Position numbers and translations under genes: made by a program
Assembly (NCBI GenBank): GCA_905233465.1
Contig: CAJOEI010000006.1
Span: forward strand, 1-64,000
DNA length: 64,000 bases
Reading direction: 5' to 3'
Source of the DNA: an uncultured Bacteroidaceae bacterium
Lineage (GTDB): Bacteria; Bacteroidota; Bacteroidia; Bacteroidales; Bacteroidaceae
The notes under the pieces: generated by a model
The model's input: the letters and a program-made list of their open reading frames with translations, nothing else
Database searches by the model: none
What the model was told of the DNA's origin: nothing
Shown here: positions 42,505-51,610 of the stretch, piece by piece
Numbering within the stretch: the first letter of the stretch is position 1
Layout of the letters: each line of letters opens with the position of its first letter

Positions 42505-42686
42505 GTTGGTTCTTGTCGAAAAGCTCGCATAAAACTGTCGTTTTCTATTCAAAATGAGAAAAAAACTAAAAAAAAGATATTCTCTCTTGGCCATTATCGG
42601 AAAAAAACATATATTTGCACGATTTTGGCAAGGGAAATACATTCTTTACTGTTCGATGCAATACTAATTTTATCCTAGAGGTATTG

Positions 42687-42803
42687 TGGCAGCAAAAGTA
42701 TCACCTGGTGAGACGCACGAGTATCTCTGGTGAGACGCACAAGTATCACCGGTGATACTCGCAAGTATCACTGGAGATACACGCGCGTCTCACCAGGTGA
42801 TAC
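42687..42803. repeat. Five-unit palindrome array, copy 1
   Basis: Leader TGGCAGCAAAA, then five palindromic units separated by 6-base spacers: GTATCACCTGGTGAGAC, GTATCTCTGGTGAGAC, GTATCACCGGTGATAC (perfect), GTATCACTGGAGATAC, GTCTCACCAGGTGATAC. The last unit is the exact reverse complement of the first. The period is 22-23 bases and the array 106 bases. It lies in the 665-base gene-free region between the guanylyltransferase and tkt; apart from the promoters nothing else was seen there. Copy 2 is at 62459-62575, inverted. Confidence 0.9.
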
Positions 42804-42935
42804 ATGTAGTAGGCATTCATGTGCGTGCGCAAACCTATTTATTATCGATTGAGATACTTTTACTCTCAAATATGTCCGATTGACGGTTCGCTGGCACAGA
42901 CAACAAATATTTTCAAAAAAAATCGTTTCAGACTG

Positions 42936-42965
42936 TTGTCGCATCGACACTTTTTAGTATCTTTG
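42936..42965 (+). promoter_or_regulatory. Promoter of tkt
   Basis: TTG (42936-42938), 19 bases, TATCTTTG (42958-42965). The leader to the tkt ATG is about 130 bases. Confidence 0.65.
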
Positions 42966-43099
42966 CCCGCAAATGTGGGCATAATTCTATGTTTGCGTAC
43001 CTTCATCCAACCGTTGAACGATGAGCGCCTGCATAGGTCATGCGACTCTTCACACCAGAGTTCATCATCTAAACACTTTATATTTTAACATCTTACATT

Positions 43100-45115
43100 A
43101 TGAACGACATCAAGACCCTTAACCACGCAGCCGACAATATCCGTATTCTGGCTGCATCGATGGTGGAGAAAGCCAAGAGCGGTCACCCAGGCGGAGCTAT
43201 GGGTGGAGCTGATTTCATCAACGTACTCTACAGCGAGTATCTGCAGTATGACCCGGCAGACCCGACATGGGTGGGCCGCGACCGTTTCTTCCTTGACCCG
43301 GGACACATGGCTCCGATGCTCTATTCACAGCTCGCGCTGGCAGGCAAGTTCTCGCTCGATGAGCTGCAGCAACTGCGTCAGTGGGGCTCGCCCACACCCG
43401 GTCATCCCGAGGCAGACCCCGCACGTGGAATCGAGAACACCAGCGGTCCTCTTGGTCAGGGCCACACATTCGGTATTGGTGCTGCCATCGCTGCCAAGTT
43501 CCTGGCTGCACACACCGGTAACCCGACATTCGACAAGGAGACAATATACATCTACATCTCCGACGGCGGCATTCAGGAAGAAATCAGCCAGGGTGCTGCA
43601 CGCATCGCAGGCACGCTGGGGCTGGATAACATCGTGATGTTCTATGACAGTAACGACATCCAGCTCTCGACCGAGACTGCTGAAGTGATGAATGAGGACA
43701 CAGCTATGAAGTACCGCGCTCTGGGCTGGGAAGTGTTCTGCATCAACGGCAACGACGCAGTCGAGATTCGTCAGGCCATCGAGAAGGCTAAGGCCGTGAA
43801 AGGCAAGCCCGCGTTGATTATCGGCAAGACCGTGATGGGCAAGGGTGCGCTGAAAGACGACGGTTCGAGCTATGAGCGCAACTGCAAGACCCACGGTGCT
43901 CCCCTCGGTGGCGATGCTTATCGCAATACTATAGCCAATCTGGGCGGAGATGCTGATAATCCGTTTGTTATCTTCGATGATGTCAAGGAACTCTACGCAC
44001 GTCGTGCCGAGGAACTGAAGGCCATCGCCGCCCAACGCAAGGCTGAGGAGGCTGCATGGGCCAAGGCTAATCCTGAGTGTGCAGCAGCCCAGGCTGAGTG
44101 GTTCAGCGGCAAGGCTCCGAAGGTGGACTGGAGCAAGGTCAGCCAGAAGAGTGGCGATGCCACGCGCAACGCCAGTGCTGCTGTGTTGAGCCAGCTCGCC
44201 GAACAGGTGCCCAACATGATCTGCGCATCGGCCGACCTGAGCAACAGCGACAAGACCGACGGATTCCTCAAGAAGACCAAGGCTCTGCAGGCCGGCGACT
44301 TCAGTGGTGCATTCTTCCAGGCTGGCGTGGCCGAGCTCACTATGGCTTGCTGCTGTATCGGCATGGCTCTGCACGGAGGCGTGATACCCGCTTGCGGCAC
44401 ATTCTTCGTCTTCAGCGACTATATGAAACCCGCTGTGCGCATGGCAGCTCTGATGGAACTCCCCGTGAAGTTCATCTGGACACACGATGCATTCCGTGTG
44501 GGTGAGGACGGCCCAACCCACGAGCCCGTGGAGCAGGAAGCCCAGATTCGCCTGATGGAGAAGCTGAAGAATCACCACGGCAAGAACTCCACACTCGTGC
44601 TGCGTCCTGCCGACGCACAGGAGACCACCGAGGCTTGGCGTCTGGCTATGGAGAATACCGACAGCCCCACAGCTCTCATCCTCAGCCGTCAGAACATTGC
44701 CGACCTGCCAGCAGGCAACGACTATGCTCAGGCCGGACGCGGAGCATACATCGTTGCAGGCAGCGACAACCAGCCCGACGTCATCCTGCTGGCAAGCGGC
44801 TCTGAGGTGAGCACACTGGTGGCCGGTGCAGAGCTTCTGCGTAAGGACGGCCTGAAGGTACGCATCGTCAGCGTGCCCTCTGAGGGACTCTTCCGCAGCC
44901 AGCCCAAGGACTATCAGCAGGCTATCCTGCCCGCTGGCGTGAAGAAGTTTGGCCTCACCGCCGGTCTGCCCGTCAACCTCGAAGGCCTCGTGGGTGCCGA
45001 CGGCAGCGTATGGGGTCTGCAGAGCTTCGGCTTCTCGGCTCCCTACAAGGTGCTCGACGAGAAGTTGGGCTTCACGGCCGACAATGTCTACAAGCAGGTT
45101 AAGGCTATAATGTAG
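43100..45115 (+). CDS. tkt: Transketolase
   Basis: 671 residues; thiamine-diphosphate enzyme of the non-oxidative pentose phosphate pathway. Motifs: KSGHPGGAMGGADF, GLGQ-type loop in GPLGQGHTFGIGAAIA, the ThDP motif ISDGGIQEEISQGAARIAGTLGLDNIVMFYDSN (cited in part), and the pyrimidine domain with FFVFSDYMKPAVRMAALMELPVKFIWTHDAFRVGEDGPTH (cited in part). It is followed by rpiB, so two enzymes of the same pathway share a locus. The region before it holds the five-unit palindrome array. Confidence 0.97.
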   Translation: MNDIKTLNHAADNIRILAASMVEKAKSGHPGGAMGGADFINVLYSEYLQYDPADPTWVGRDRFFLDPGHMAPMLYSQLALAGKFSLDELQQLRQWGSPTPGHPEADPARGIENTSGPLGQGHTFGIGAAIAAKFLAAHTGNPTFDKETIYIYISDGGIQEEISQGAARIAGTLGLDNIVMFYDSNDIQLSTETAEVMNEDTAMKYRALGWEVFCINGNDAVEIRQAIEKAKAVKGKPALIIGKTVMGKGALKDDGSSYERNCKTHGAPLGGDAYRNTIANLGGDADNPFVIFDDVKELYARRAEELKAIAAQRKAEEAAWAKANPECAAAQAEWFSGKAPKVDWSKVSQKSGDATRNASAAVLSQLAEQVPNMICASADLSNSDKTDGFLKKTKALQAGDFSGAFFQAGVAELTMACCCIGMALHGGVIPACGTFFVFSDYMKPAVRMAALMELPVKFIWTHDAFRVGEDGPTHEPVEQEAQIRLMEKLKNHHGKNSTLVLRPADAQETTEAWRLAMENTDSPTALILSRQNIADLPAGNDYAQAGRGAYIVAGSDNQPDVILLASGSEVSTLVAGAELLRKDGLKVRIVSVPSEGLFRSQPKDYQQAILPAGVKKFGLTAGLPVNLEGLVGADGSVWGLQSFGFSAPYKVLDEKLGFTADNVYKQVKAIM

Positions 45116-45123
45116 TCACAGAT

Positions 45124-45197
45124 AGGGAGCGCCGGCAACATTCTCTCGTATTGCGATTGCCATAGTCAGTACTCCTTTTCTCAGCCGTGCGCTCCCT
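45124..45197 (+). terminator. Large stem-loop after tkt
   Basis: Perfect 9-bp arms AGGGAGCGC (45124-45132) and GCGCTCCCT (45189-45197) enclose 56 bases and are followed by TTTTCCTTTTTC. It looks like a terminator or attenuator with a long loop between tkt and rpiB. Confidence 0.6.
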
Positions 45198-45240
45198 TTT
45201 CCTTTTTCATTTGTAAATCTCACTAATCATTTTACAGTCA

Positions 45241-45681
45241 ATGAATAGCAAACCTATTGGCTTGGCCAGTGACCACGCAGGCTATGACCTGAAGATGCAG
45301 ATTCGCGAGTATCTTGATGCCCGCGGCATGAGCTACGAGGACTTCGGCACCGACAGCACAGCCTCGTGCGACTACAGTGACTTCGGCCACGCGCTGGGCC
45401 GTGCCGTTGATGAGGGTCGTGTTGACATCGGCATCGCTGTCTGCGGCTCGGGTGAGGGCATCTCCATGACACTCAACAAGCATCAGAAGGTGCGTGCCGG
45501 ATTGGTGTGGAACACAGATGTCACACATCTCATCCGACAGCACAACAATGCAAATGTAATCGTCTTTCCCGGACGCTTTATCTCCAAGGAAGATGCCTAC
45601 GCTTGTCTGGATGAGTTCTTTGCCACGCCCTTTGAGGGAGGACGTCATCAGGCACGCATCGACAAGATTCCTCTACAGTGA
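45241..45681 (+). CDS. rpiB: Ribose-5-phosphate isomerase B
   Basis: 146 residues, RpiB/LacAB family: LASDHAGYDLKMQIREYL, the catalytic Cys region IAVCGSGEGISMTLNKHQKVRAGL and HNNANVIVFPGRFIS. It interconverts ribose-5- and ribulose-5-phosphate, feeding transketolase encoded just upstream. Length is normal and the start is the only good ATG. Confidence 0.95.
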   Translation: MNSKPIGLASDHAGYDLKMQIREYLDARGMSYEDFGTDSTASCDYSDFGHALGRAVDEGRVDIGIAVCGSGEGISMTLNKHQKVRAGLVWNTDVTHLIRQHNNANVIVFPGRFISKEDAYACLDEFFATPFEGGRHQARIDKIPLQ

Positions 45682-45759
45682 ATGTGTGACCGTCCGCCGT
45701 GCGCTTAAGGCTCATTCTGCAATAGTTGTTTTTCACTCGCTAACATAATTTTATCAGAT

Positions 45760-46668
45760 ATGGCAGACTTGACGGTCTCGTTGGGCAACTTGCAGTTGCA
45801 GAACCCGGTTATGACAGCTTCAGGCACTTTCGGTTATGGCTTGGAGTTTGGCGACTTTGTCGACCTCAATCGTCTGGGCGGCATCATCGTGAAGGGTACG
45901 ACTCTGGAGGCCCGTCAGGGCAATGCATATCCACGTATGGCAGAGACACGCCAGGGCATGTTGAATTGTGTGGGGCTGCAGAACAAGGGTGTAGATTACT
46001 TCTGCGAGCATATCTACCCTAAGTTGCAGGGATTGCGCACGGCAGTGCTGGTTAATGTCAGCGGCAGCAGCCTGGAAGACTATGCAGAATGTGCCAGACG
46101 CATAGCAGCATTGGAGGACATCCCGGCAATAGAACTTAATATCTCTTGCCCAAATGTGCGGCAAGGCGGTATGGCCTTTGGTGTCACCACTGGTGGTGCG
46201 GCGAGCGTTGTGCGCGCTGTGCGTCAGGCTTATCCCAAGACCTTCATCGTGAAATTGTCACCGAATGTGACTGACATAGCTGAGATAGCCCGTGCTGTGG
46301 AGGCCGAGGGTGCAGATGCTGTCTCGCTGATAAACACATTGCTGGGAATGGCCATCGATGCCGAGCGTCGTAAGCCTGTGCTTAGCATCACCACAGGTGG
46401 CCTGTCTGGTCCTGCAGTGAAGCCTGTGGCATTGCGCATGGTGTGGCAGGTGTATAATGCAGTGCGCATACCCATTGTGGGTTTGGGTGGGATATGCAAT
46501 GCCACGGATGCGATAGAGTTTATTCTGGCTGGTGCCACTGCTGTGGAAATAGGTACAGCCAACTTTATCGATCCCGCTGTGACGATGAAGGTTATTGACG
46601 GAATTGAGGATTATATGCAACGGCACGGAGTGACTGCCATTTCCGAACTAATTGGTGCGGCGCATTGA
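45760..46668 (+). CDS. pyrD: Dihydroorotate dehydrogenase, class 1B-type
   Basis: 302 residues, FMN enzyme of pyrimidine synthesis (dihydroorotate to orotate). Motifs: [47 protein letters not shown] (active-site loop, Cys of class 1), [26 protein letters not shown] and the phosphate site [29 protein letters not shown] (cited in part). The class 1B partner PyrK is not next to it. The gene is followed by an A/T-rich junction repeat. Confidence 0.93.
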   Translation: MADLTVSLGNLQLQNPVMTASGTFGYGLEFGDFVDLNRLGGIIVKGTTLEARQGNAYPRMAETRQGMLNCVGLQNKGVDYFCEHIYPKLQGLRTAVLVNVSGSSLEDYAECARRIAALEDIPAIELNISCPNVRQGGMAFGVTTGGAASVVRAVRQAYPKTFIVKLSPNVTDIAEIARAVEAEGADAVSLINTLLGMAIDAERRKPVLSITTGGLSGPAVKPVALRMVWQVYNAVRIPIVGLGGICNATDAIEFILAGATAVEIGTANFIDPAVTMKVIDGIEDYMQRHGVTAISELIGAAH

Positions 46669-46692
46669 GAATTGATAGTTGAAAAGTGAGAA

Positions 46693-47652
46693 TTGATAAA
46701 ATTCTTGGTGGGCAGGAAGTTGAAAAGTGAACAACGTGCATTCGTGGTTATTATTGCCATGATTGTGGCTTTCTTCTGCGGAATGTTTTTTGAGCGGAGG
46801 TTGGCCACACAACGGCATGTGGATGTGGATTTGGTCATTGAGGAACCTGTTGGCAGTCACTCAGACATTATTGCAGATGCCCACAGGACTAAGCGCGGAA
46901 GTGATGGCTCCCGTGATGCTGTGACAGAGGCTTTGGATGATGATGTAGAGGTTGTTGAACCTGAGACTTTTAGCTTTGACCCTAATACCGCAAACGCTGA
47001 TACATTGCTGCGTCTGGGGTTTACGTCATGGCAGGTGAAAGCATTGCTGAAATATCGCAGTCGTGGCGGCCGCTTCCACCGCACGGAGGACTTGAAACGT
47101 CTTTATTACATGACGCCGGAGTTGTATGAGCGTCTGGCCCAAGTTGTAAGGATAGACAAGCGTTATCGCTACTATGACTCAGATGAGCTGGCGGCAGATG
47201 AAGCTGCAAGGCGTGACAGCGTGGACAAGCATCGCAGTCCAAGACAGGAGAAATTTGCTGAACAGGTGCATTTGGACCTGAACAACGTTGATACAGTCAC
47301 GCTGAAGAAGGTGCCTGGAATAGCCTCATATCGTGCCAGGCAGATTGTGGGCTATCGCGAGCGTCTGGGTGGCTATGTCAGCACATCACAACTGGCAGAG
47401 CTGGAGGGCTTCCCTGTCGAAGAGCTGGCAGCGTGGTTTGTTGTAGATTCATCCCGCGTGCGGCGCATCAATCTCAATCATGCGTCGGTGGCGGAGATGG
47501 GACGACATCCGTATATTGGCTTTGCCCGTGCCCGTGCTATTGAGGGCTATCGCCACAAAACGGGTCGAATAAATGCCTTGTCCGATTTGAGGCTGTTGCC
47601 CGGATTCGACGATGAATCGCTGCGGCGTATTGAGCCTTATGTGAACTATTGA
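46693..47652 (+). CDS. ComEA-like protein with three helix-hairpin-helix units
   Basis: About 319 residues; start uncertain (TTG 46693 or GTG 46708, no early ATG). A membrane helix (FVVIIAMIVAFFCGMFF) near the N-terminus is followed by an acidic linker and three HhH repeats: FDPNTANADTLLRLGFTSWQ, LDLNNVDTVTLKKVPGIASYRARQIVGYR and INLNHASVAEMGRHPYIGFARARAIEGYR. Such proteins bind DNA non-specifically at the outer face of the membrane in competent bacteria; a role in DNA uptake is possible. Its first codons (KLKSEQ) resemble the junction word AAGTTGAAAAGTGAA. The 3' end overlaps the convergent gene by 7 bases. Confidence 0.8.
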   Translation: MIKFLVGRKLKSEQRAFVVIIAMIVAFFCGMFFERRLATQRHVDVDLVIEEPVGSHSDIIADAHRTKRGSDGSRDAVTEALDDDVEVVEPETFSFDPNTANADTLLRLGFTSWQVKALLKYRSRGGRFHRTEDLKRLYYMTPELYERLAQVVRIDKRYRYYDSDELAADEAARRDSVDKHRSPRQEKFAEQVHLDLNNVDTVTLKKVPGIASYRARQIVGYRERLGGYVSTSQLAELEGFPVEELAAWFVVDSSRVRRINLNHASVAEMGRHPYIGFARARAIEGYRHKTGRINALSDLRLLPGFDDESLRRIEPYVNY

Positions 47653-49688
47653 GGTTCGGCGTTGAAGTCCATTGTCAGCTGTGTCGCCGACCGTGGCAAT
47701 GGCTCTTTTGTCATTGTTGGGGACACATTTGGCGTCTCCCTGCGTGTCGCTTGGATGGTTCTCTTCAATCCTTCGAAATGGTATTGGCGGAAGCCCGTCA
47801 TGGTGACTTCCTGTGTGCAGGCGTTGCGCCACCATGTGGCCAGTTGTGGCCGTTCCTTATTTGTCGGCAGGCGGTGGTAGCGCTTGCAGAAAGCCGCCAT
47901 CTGTCGGCAATGTTGCAGGAAAATCATCTCGCGGTCATTAGCCGGGAAGTCCATTGGCTGGATGTCGGACAGTGCCTGATGGTAGAGTTGATAGTTGGGA
48001 TCTTGGGTCTTGGTGCTGGTGGTGTACTTGTGGTGAGTGTAGTAGAGCATAGCCTCGACACTCTTCTGTGCTTTGGAGAACGGCCAACGCTCGTACTCTG
48101 CCAGAAAGCGTCGTATGCCTCGTATGGCACCTTGAACGAGATGCGGCGATGGCCAGAAACGTTGCGGGTAGATGACACCGGTGAGGCCCACATAGTAGCA
48201 TCGGCGTTCGGGGCTGACGTCCTCGCTCTCTGCTAATATAGCCGTGCTGTCGATGTAGTACGACAGTTCATCTTCCACTGCAGCAAGATATATGCTGGTG
48301 TAGCAACTCTTGTATGTGGTATGGGAGCGTTCCGCCATCATCTGGCGGCACAGCAGGTCTACTCGTACGGGTTCTGTGGCATCGCGCAGCAAATGTACTG
48401 CCAATTCATTGAGCGAACCTGCGAAGGTGTTCCATTCACGCAACTGGTAGACCGATTTGCTTCCTACAGCCTGAAAGCGGTTGTCCCGCAGCATGTAGCT
48501 GCGGATGAAGCTGCTGTTGGTGTGGTGGTCGTCAGGATGCATCGAGCGAAACTTAGCCCATATGTCTTCTACTGACATGGGTTTGCCGTTTTGATGCAGG
48601 ATATCATAGATGTCCTTGAGATAGTTGATGCTGTTTGCGTGGATTATTATCATATCGTCGCTCACTTCAACATTCTTCAGCATAGGCAACAATATACGGA
48701 TGATGCTGGCTATCTCATCAGCTGTGGCGACATCGTCTTGTGTAACCTTGCGGGTGTATGTGGATATTATTATAGGCAGCGACAGATGTATATCTTCGAT
48801 ATTCTTCAAGTTGGCATCGTGTCCTATGGCCTCCATCATAGCTTCTATCCTGAAGTTGGCAAAACGTGTATGTGCTGCGAAAACCAAATCTGGCTGCCGC
48901 CATGTGGCATCGTTGCTCCGATGGCCATTGGCACGTGTGCCATTGGATTGCAGGGAAATGATGTTTAGTGGGGCTACCAGCCGCAGGATGGATAGAAAAC
49001 CAAAGAATGTGACGCCGTTAAGATGTTCAGCCTCACGTATAGCATCCCATTTAACGATGTCAGTTGTGAGCAGCGGCTCGGAGATGAAGTCCAGCGCCTG
49101 CCAGCGTTGTAGGTCCCACACAGGCAAGTCCTCATCAGAGTGTGCGATGTTTGAAGAACTGATTTGGCGTACGCGTTCACGTGTCAAACCGAATTCCTGT
49201 CCCAGTTTGGTCATCGATTCTTGCTCGCCGCATATACCATTTGCATGCGCATAGAGCTGCATGTGTTTTGATGACGAGCGCAGCAAGAACTTTGATGCGA
49301 TGAAGAAGACAGGGTATCTGCCCTCGTGTTGATGGAAATCCACGACAAACCGGCATTCATCAGCTGTGAGAAAAGGATATTCGTGAGCGGTGATGTCAAG
49401 AAACACTTCAAGCTGTTGACCGTTTTCTATCTTCTGATATGTATCGTAGAAGTCCTGAAGGAACTGTTTCACCACAGTGATGCTCTGCCGGCCCATGCCT
49501 CTCCATTTGGCCAACTCTGATGGTTTGTTGAGATAGAACTCGATGTCCTGATATGTTAATATAGCGTGACTTATCAGATTCCTGGCACGCGAGTTGCTGA
49601 CTCTGCTAATCATGTGTGTTAACAGATGCTGTGTCAGTTCCTTGGTCGCTTCGGTGTCTGGATGTATGATGATAGTTGGGTGAGGCAT
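47646..49688 (-). CDS. Multi-HTH DNA-binding protein with a sigma-region-4-like motif
   Basis: 680 residues, no single named family recognised. Visible modules: residues about 45-85 resemble the RNA polymerase alpha C-terminal helix-hairpin domain (SELAKWRGMGRQSITVVKQFL); 158-178 is a sigma-70 region 4 helix-turn-helix (KLGQEFGLTRERVRQI); 353-416 resembles a HARE-HTH unit (DILHQNGKPMSVEDIWAKF, later SKSVYQLREW); and 590-650 recalls a helicase-associated domain (FCKRYHRLPTNKERPQLATWW). There is no catalytic motif. It lies at the end of the sulfonation gene run, 50 bases after the SGNH hydrolase gene, and could be cotranscribed. Confidence 0.7.
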   Translation of the reverse strand: MPHPTIIIHPDTEATKELTQHLLTHMISRVSNSRARNLISHAILTYQDIEFYLNKPSELAKWRGMGRQSITVVKQFLQDFYDTYQKIENGQQLEVFLDITAHEYPFLTADECRFVVDFHQHEGRYPVFFIASKFLLRSSSKHMQLYAHANGICGEQESMTKLGQEFGLTRERVRQISSSNIAHSDEDLPVWDLQRWQALDFISEPLLTTDIVKWDAIREAEHLNGVTFFGFLSILRLVAPLNIISLQSNGTRANGHRSNDATWRQPDLVFAAHTRFANFRIEAMMEAIGHDANLKNIEDIHLSLPIIISTYTRKVTQDDVATADEIASIIRILLPMLKNVEVSDDMIIIHANSINYLKDIYDILHQNGKPMSVEDIWAKFRSMHPDDHHTNSSFIRSYMLRDNRFQAVGSKSVYQLREWNTFAGSLNELAVHLLRDATEPVRVDLLCRQMMAERSHTTYKSCYTSIYLAAVEDELSYYIDSTAILAESEDVSPERRCYYVGLTGVIYPQRFWPSPHLVQGAIRGIRRFLAEYERWPFSKAQKSVEAMLYYTHHKYTTSTKTQDPNYQLYHQALSDIQPMDFPANDREMIFLQHCRQMAAFCKRYHRLPTNKERPQLATWWRNACTQEVTMTGFRQYHFEGLKRTIQATRRETPNVSPTMTKEPLPRSATQLTMDFNAEPQ

Positions 49689-49738
49689 GATGATTGAATG
49701 TAAGAAATAGAATGTGATAGGGCAGGTTCGGCTCGTAG

Positions 49739-50422
49739 TTAGAGCCCTGTGATGAATTTATCTGCCCAGTTCAGGATTAGGTTGTGGCCGTCATTGTTGA
49801 GGTGCGCGGTGTCGCCGTTTTGGAAGTAACGCTGGCGGAAGTCTTCGGAACGTACATGTATGCCGCTCTCCAGATCGGCGCGCAGCACAGGAATGCTCCA
49901 TTCGCCACAGACTTCGACAATGGTGTTTATAACCTGATGGAAGCCTGTACGGTTGACGTTCCATGGTGTGACAAAGGCTATGCGTGCCTGTGGGAACTTG
50001 TCAATGAGACGTGCGCAGAGATTCTCCATGGCATCGCGGAAGATGGCGAGACTGTCGGCGCTGTCCTTGATGAGCCCGGCATCATTGTGCCCAGCGATGA
50101 CGATGACATAGTCAGCAGACATCTGGATTTCGCTCAAGCGTGTGAGCATTGATGGCCCAAAGCCGTCGCGTGTGCGGTCGAAAGCAATGCTGCTGCCGTT
50201 GCGGCCGTAGTTGATATATCGCATGTTGTGGCGTTGTGCAACCTTGTAGTGCCAGGTGTTCTCGAACGGCTCCCTATGGTTTTTAACATATGAGTCGCCG
50301 AAGACAAGAAGGGTCTTGTTGTCGAGATGGTCTGCAGGTGTCGTCTGTGCCACAGCAGGAGAGCCGAACAGACATGCTGCGACGAATGCCAGATAGAGTA
50401 GGGGAGATGTGATATGTTTCAT
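49739..50422 (-). CDS. SGNH/GDSL-family secreted hydrolase
   Basis: 227 residues with a signal peptide (cleavage near AVAQ). SGNH blocks: LVFGDSYVKNH (nucleophile Ser), YGRNGSS, VIIAGHND-like VIVIAGHNDAG and the C-terminal DTAHLNNDGH (Asp/His pair). Members hydrolyse esters of carbohydrates or lipids. It is the gene after the sulfotransferase on the same strand (42 bases apart), so it may remove an acyl or acetyl group from the sulfonated substrate or its precursor, but this is guesswork. Confidence 0.85.
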   Translation of the reverse strand: MKHITSPLLYLAFVAACLFGSPAVAQTTPADHLDNKTLLVFGDSYVKNHREPFENTWHYKVAQRHNMRYINYGRNGSSIAFDRTRDGFGPSMLTRLSEIQMSADYVIVIAGHNDAGLIKDSADSLAIFRDAMENLCARLIDKFPQARIAFVTPWNVNRTGFHQVINTIVEVCGEWSIPVLRADLESGIHVRSEDFRQRYFQNGDTAHLNNDGHNLILNWADKFITGL

Positions 50423-50464
50423 GACTATAGTGGGTTTATTATTACATTAAGCACAATTCATAGT

Positions 50465-51574
50465 TCAACGTCGTTCATAGCCCCAGTCGTTGATGGCCTG
50501 ACTCCAATAGCGGTTGACGAGGTCGATGGTACGGGGCTTATACTCGTATTGGTTCTTCTTGTAGCCACGTTTGCTCTCTATGTATGAGCGGATTGCTGGC
50601 TCGGCATCGTCCCATCCCGGCAGCTGCAGCTTGGAATAGATGTTGCGTGTGGTGGTATAGGCATCGTTCTCGAAGTCCTCAAAACGAACTTCATACAGGT
50701 TGCCTTCGGGGATGAATAGCTTTTGCCGCTGGTATGCTTCATACAATCGCGGATAGACCTGTATGCAGTTCATCTCGACATCGTCGTCGCTCACAGCCTG
50801 TGCGCGCAGTGGTGCAATGGTCTGTGTGAAGAACGACCGAGTGCTCTCGAACACGGTGTATGGATTGCGCATGAGATAGATGAACTTGGCATTGGGGAAC
50901 ATTTCCACGAGAGCCTGAACATGACCTGTGTGGGGCGGATTCTTCGACAAGTATTGTGTGCCACCGGTGTTCCACATCGATATCTTCACTATCTTCATGA
51001 AGGCCTCTTGATATGCCCGCTTCTCTTCGGGGGTGATGTTGTCGAAGGTGAGATAGCGGTCGCAGAACTCCAGCTGATGCTTGGGGTAGTACCAGAAGTT
51101 GTAGTAGGAGTATGGCATAGTGTTGTTCATGGCGAACTCCTCTTCCTGTGGTGTATCGGGTGTGAGCTCCATGCCGTCGGTGGGCCGGTGGCTGGGGATG
51201 AAGATGTTCATCATGAACTTCATGAACGGCTGTCCCCACAGCATCAGGTGAGGAAACACAGTCTGATAGGTTGTGGTGTGGGCAAAGTGGTGATCCTGTG
51301 CAAAGATATTGTGCACAAAGGTCGTGCCGCTACGCCAGTGACCAAGAATGAACAGTGGGTCATGCTCCAGAGGCTTGTCACGCAGCAACTTGTCATAGCG
51401 TCGGTCTTGTATCGGTGCGGGTAATGACAGCAGACGTTGCAATGCCTTGGTCATCCGTATCTTGGTGCGGTATTGAGGATCCTCTTTCCAGAGTGAGGTC
51501 ATTTCGTCGAATGTCTTTCTGTCGGCACCAATAAGAGGATAGACAGGAAGGTTCTCGAATTTCAGTAAACCCAT
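50465..51574 (-). CDS. PAPS-dependent sulfotransferase
   Basis: 369 residues. The 5'-phosphosulfate loop FILGHWRSGTTFVHNI (about 76-90) and the 3'-phosphate site KFIYLMRNPYTVFESTRSFF (about 237-256) are both complete. It belongs to the Sulfotransfer_3-type family that includes Bacteroides thetaiotaomicron BT_0416, which sulfonates cholesterol and other steroids (from memory of published work). Neighbours are cysC/cysD/cysN for the sulfonate donor and a steroid 5-alpha-reductase homologue 36 bases upstream. The acceptor is therefore probably a steroid or sterol (inference). Confidence 0.9.
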   Translation of the reverse strand: MGLLKFENLPVYPLIGADRKTFDEMTSLWKEDPQYRTKIRMTKALQRLLSLPAPIQDRRYDKLLRDKPLEHDPLFILGHWRSGTTFVHNIFAQDHHFAHTTTYQTVFPHLMLWGQPFMKFMMNIFIPSHRPTDGMELTPDTPQEEEFAMNNTMPYSYYNFWYYPKHQLEFCDRYLTFDNITPEEKRAYQEAFMKIVKISMWNTGGTQYLSKNPPHTGHVQALVEMFPNAKFIYLMRNPYTVFESTRSFFTQTIAPLRAQAVSDDDVEMNCIQVYPRLYEAYQRQKLFIPEGNLYEVRFEDFENDAYTTTRNIYSKLQLPGWDDAEPAIRSYIESKRGYKKNQYEYKPRTIDLVNRYWSQAINDWGYERR

Positions 51575-51610
51575 ATTTGTTTGCGAATTAACTATTTACG
51601 ATTAATGAGA

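Noticed and set aside
42687-42803. CRISPR array
   Set aside because: Units repeat with 22-bp spacing but spacers are only 6 bases, the units themselves vary, the copy at 62459 has the same spacers, and no cas genes are present.
43325-44578. 417-residue reading frame opposite tkt
   Set aside because: Antisense shadow of a highly conserved gene with biased codon use.
45124-45197. tRNA or small structured RNA gene
   Set aside because: The outer stem does not lead to a cloverleaf and no T-loop (GGTTCGAATCC-like) or CCA end is seen.
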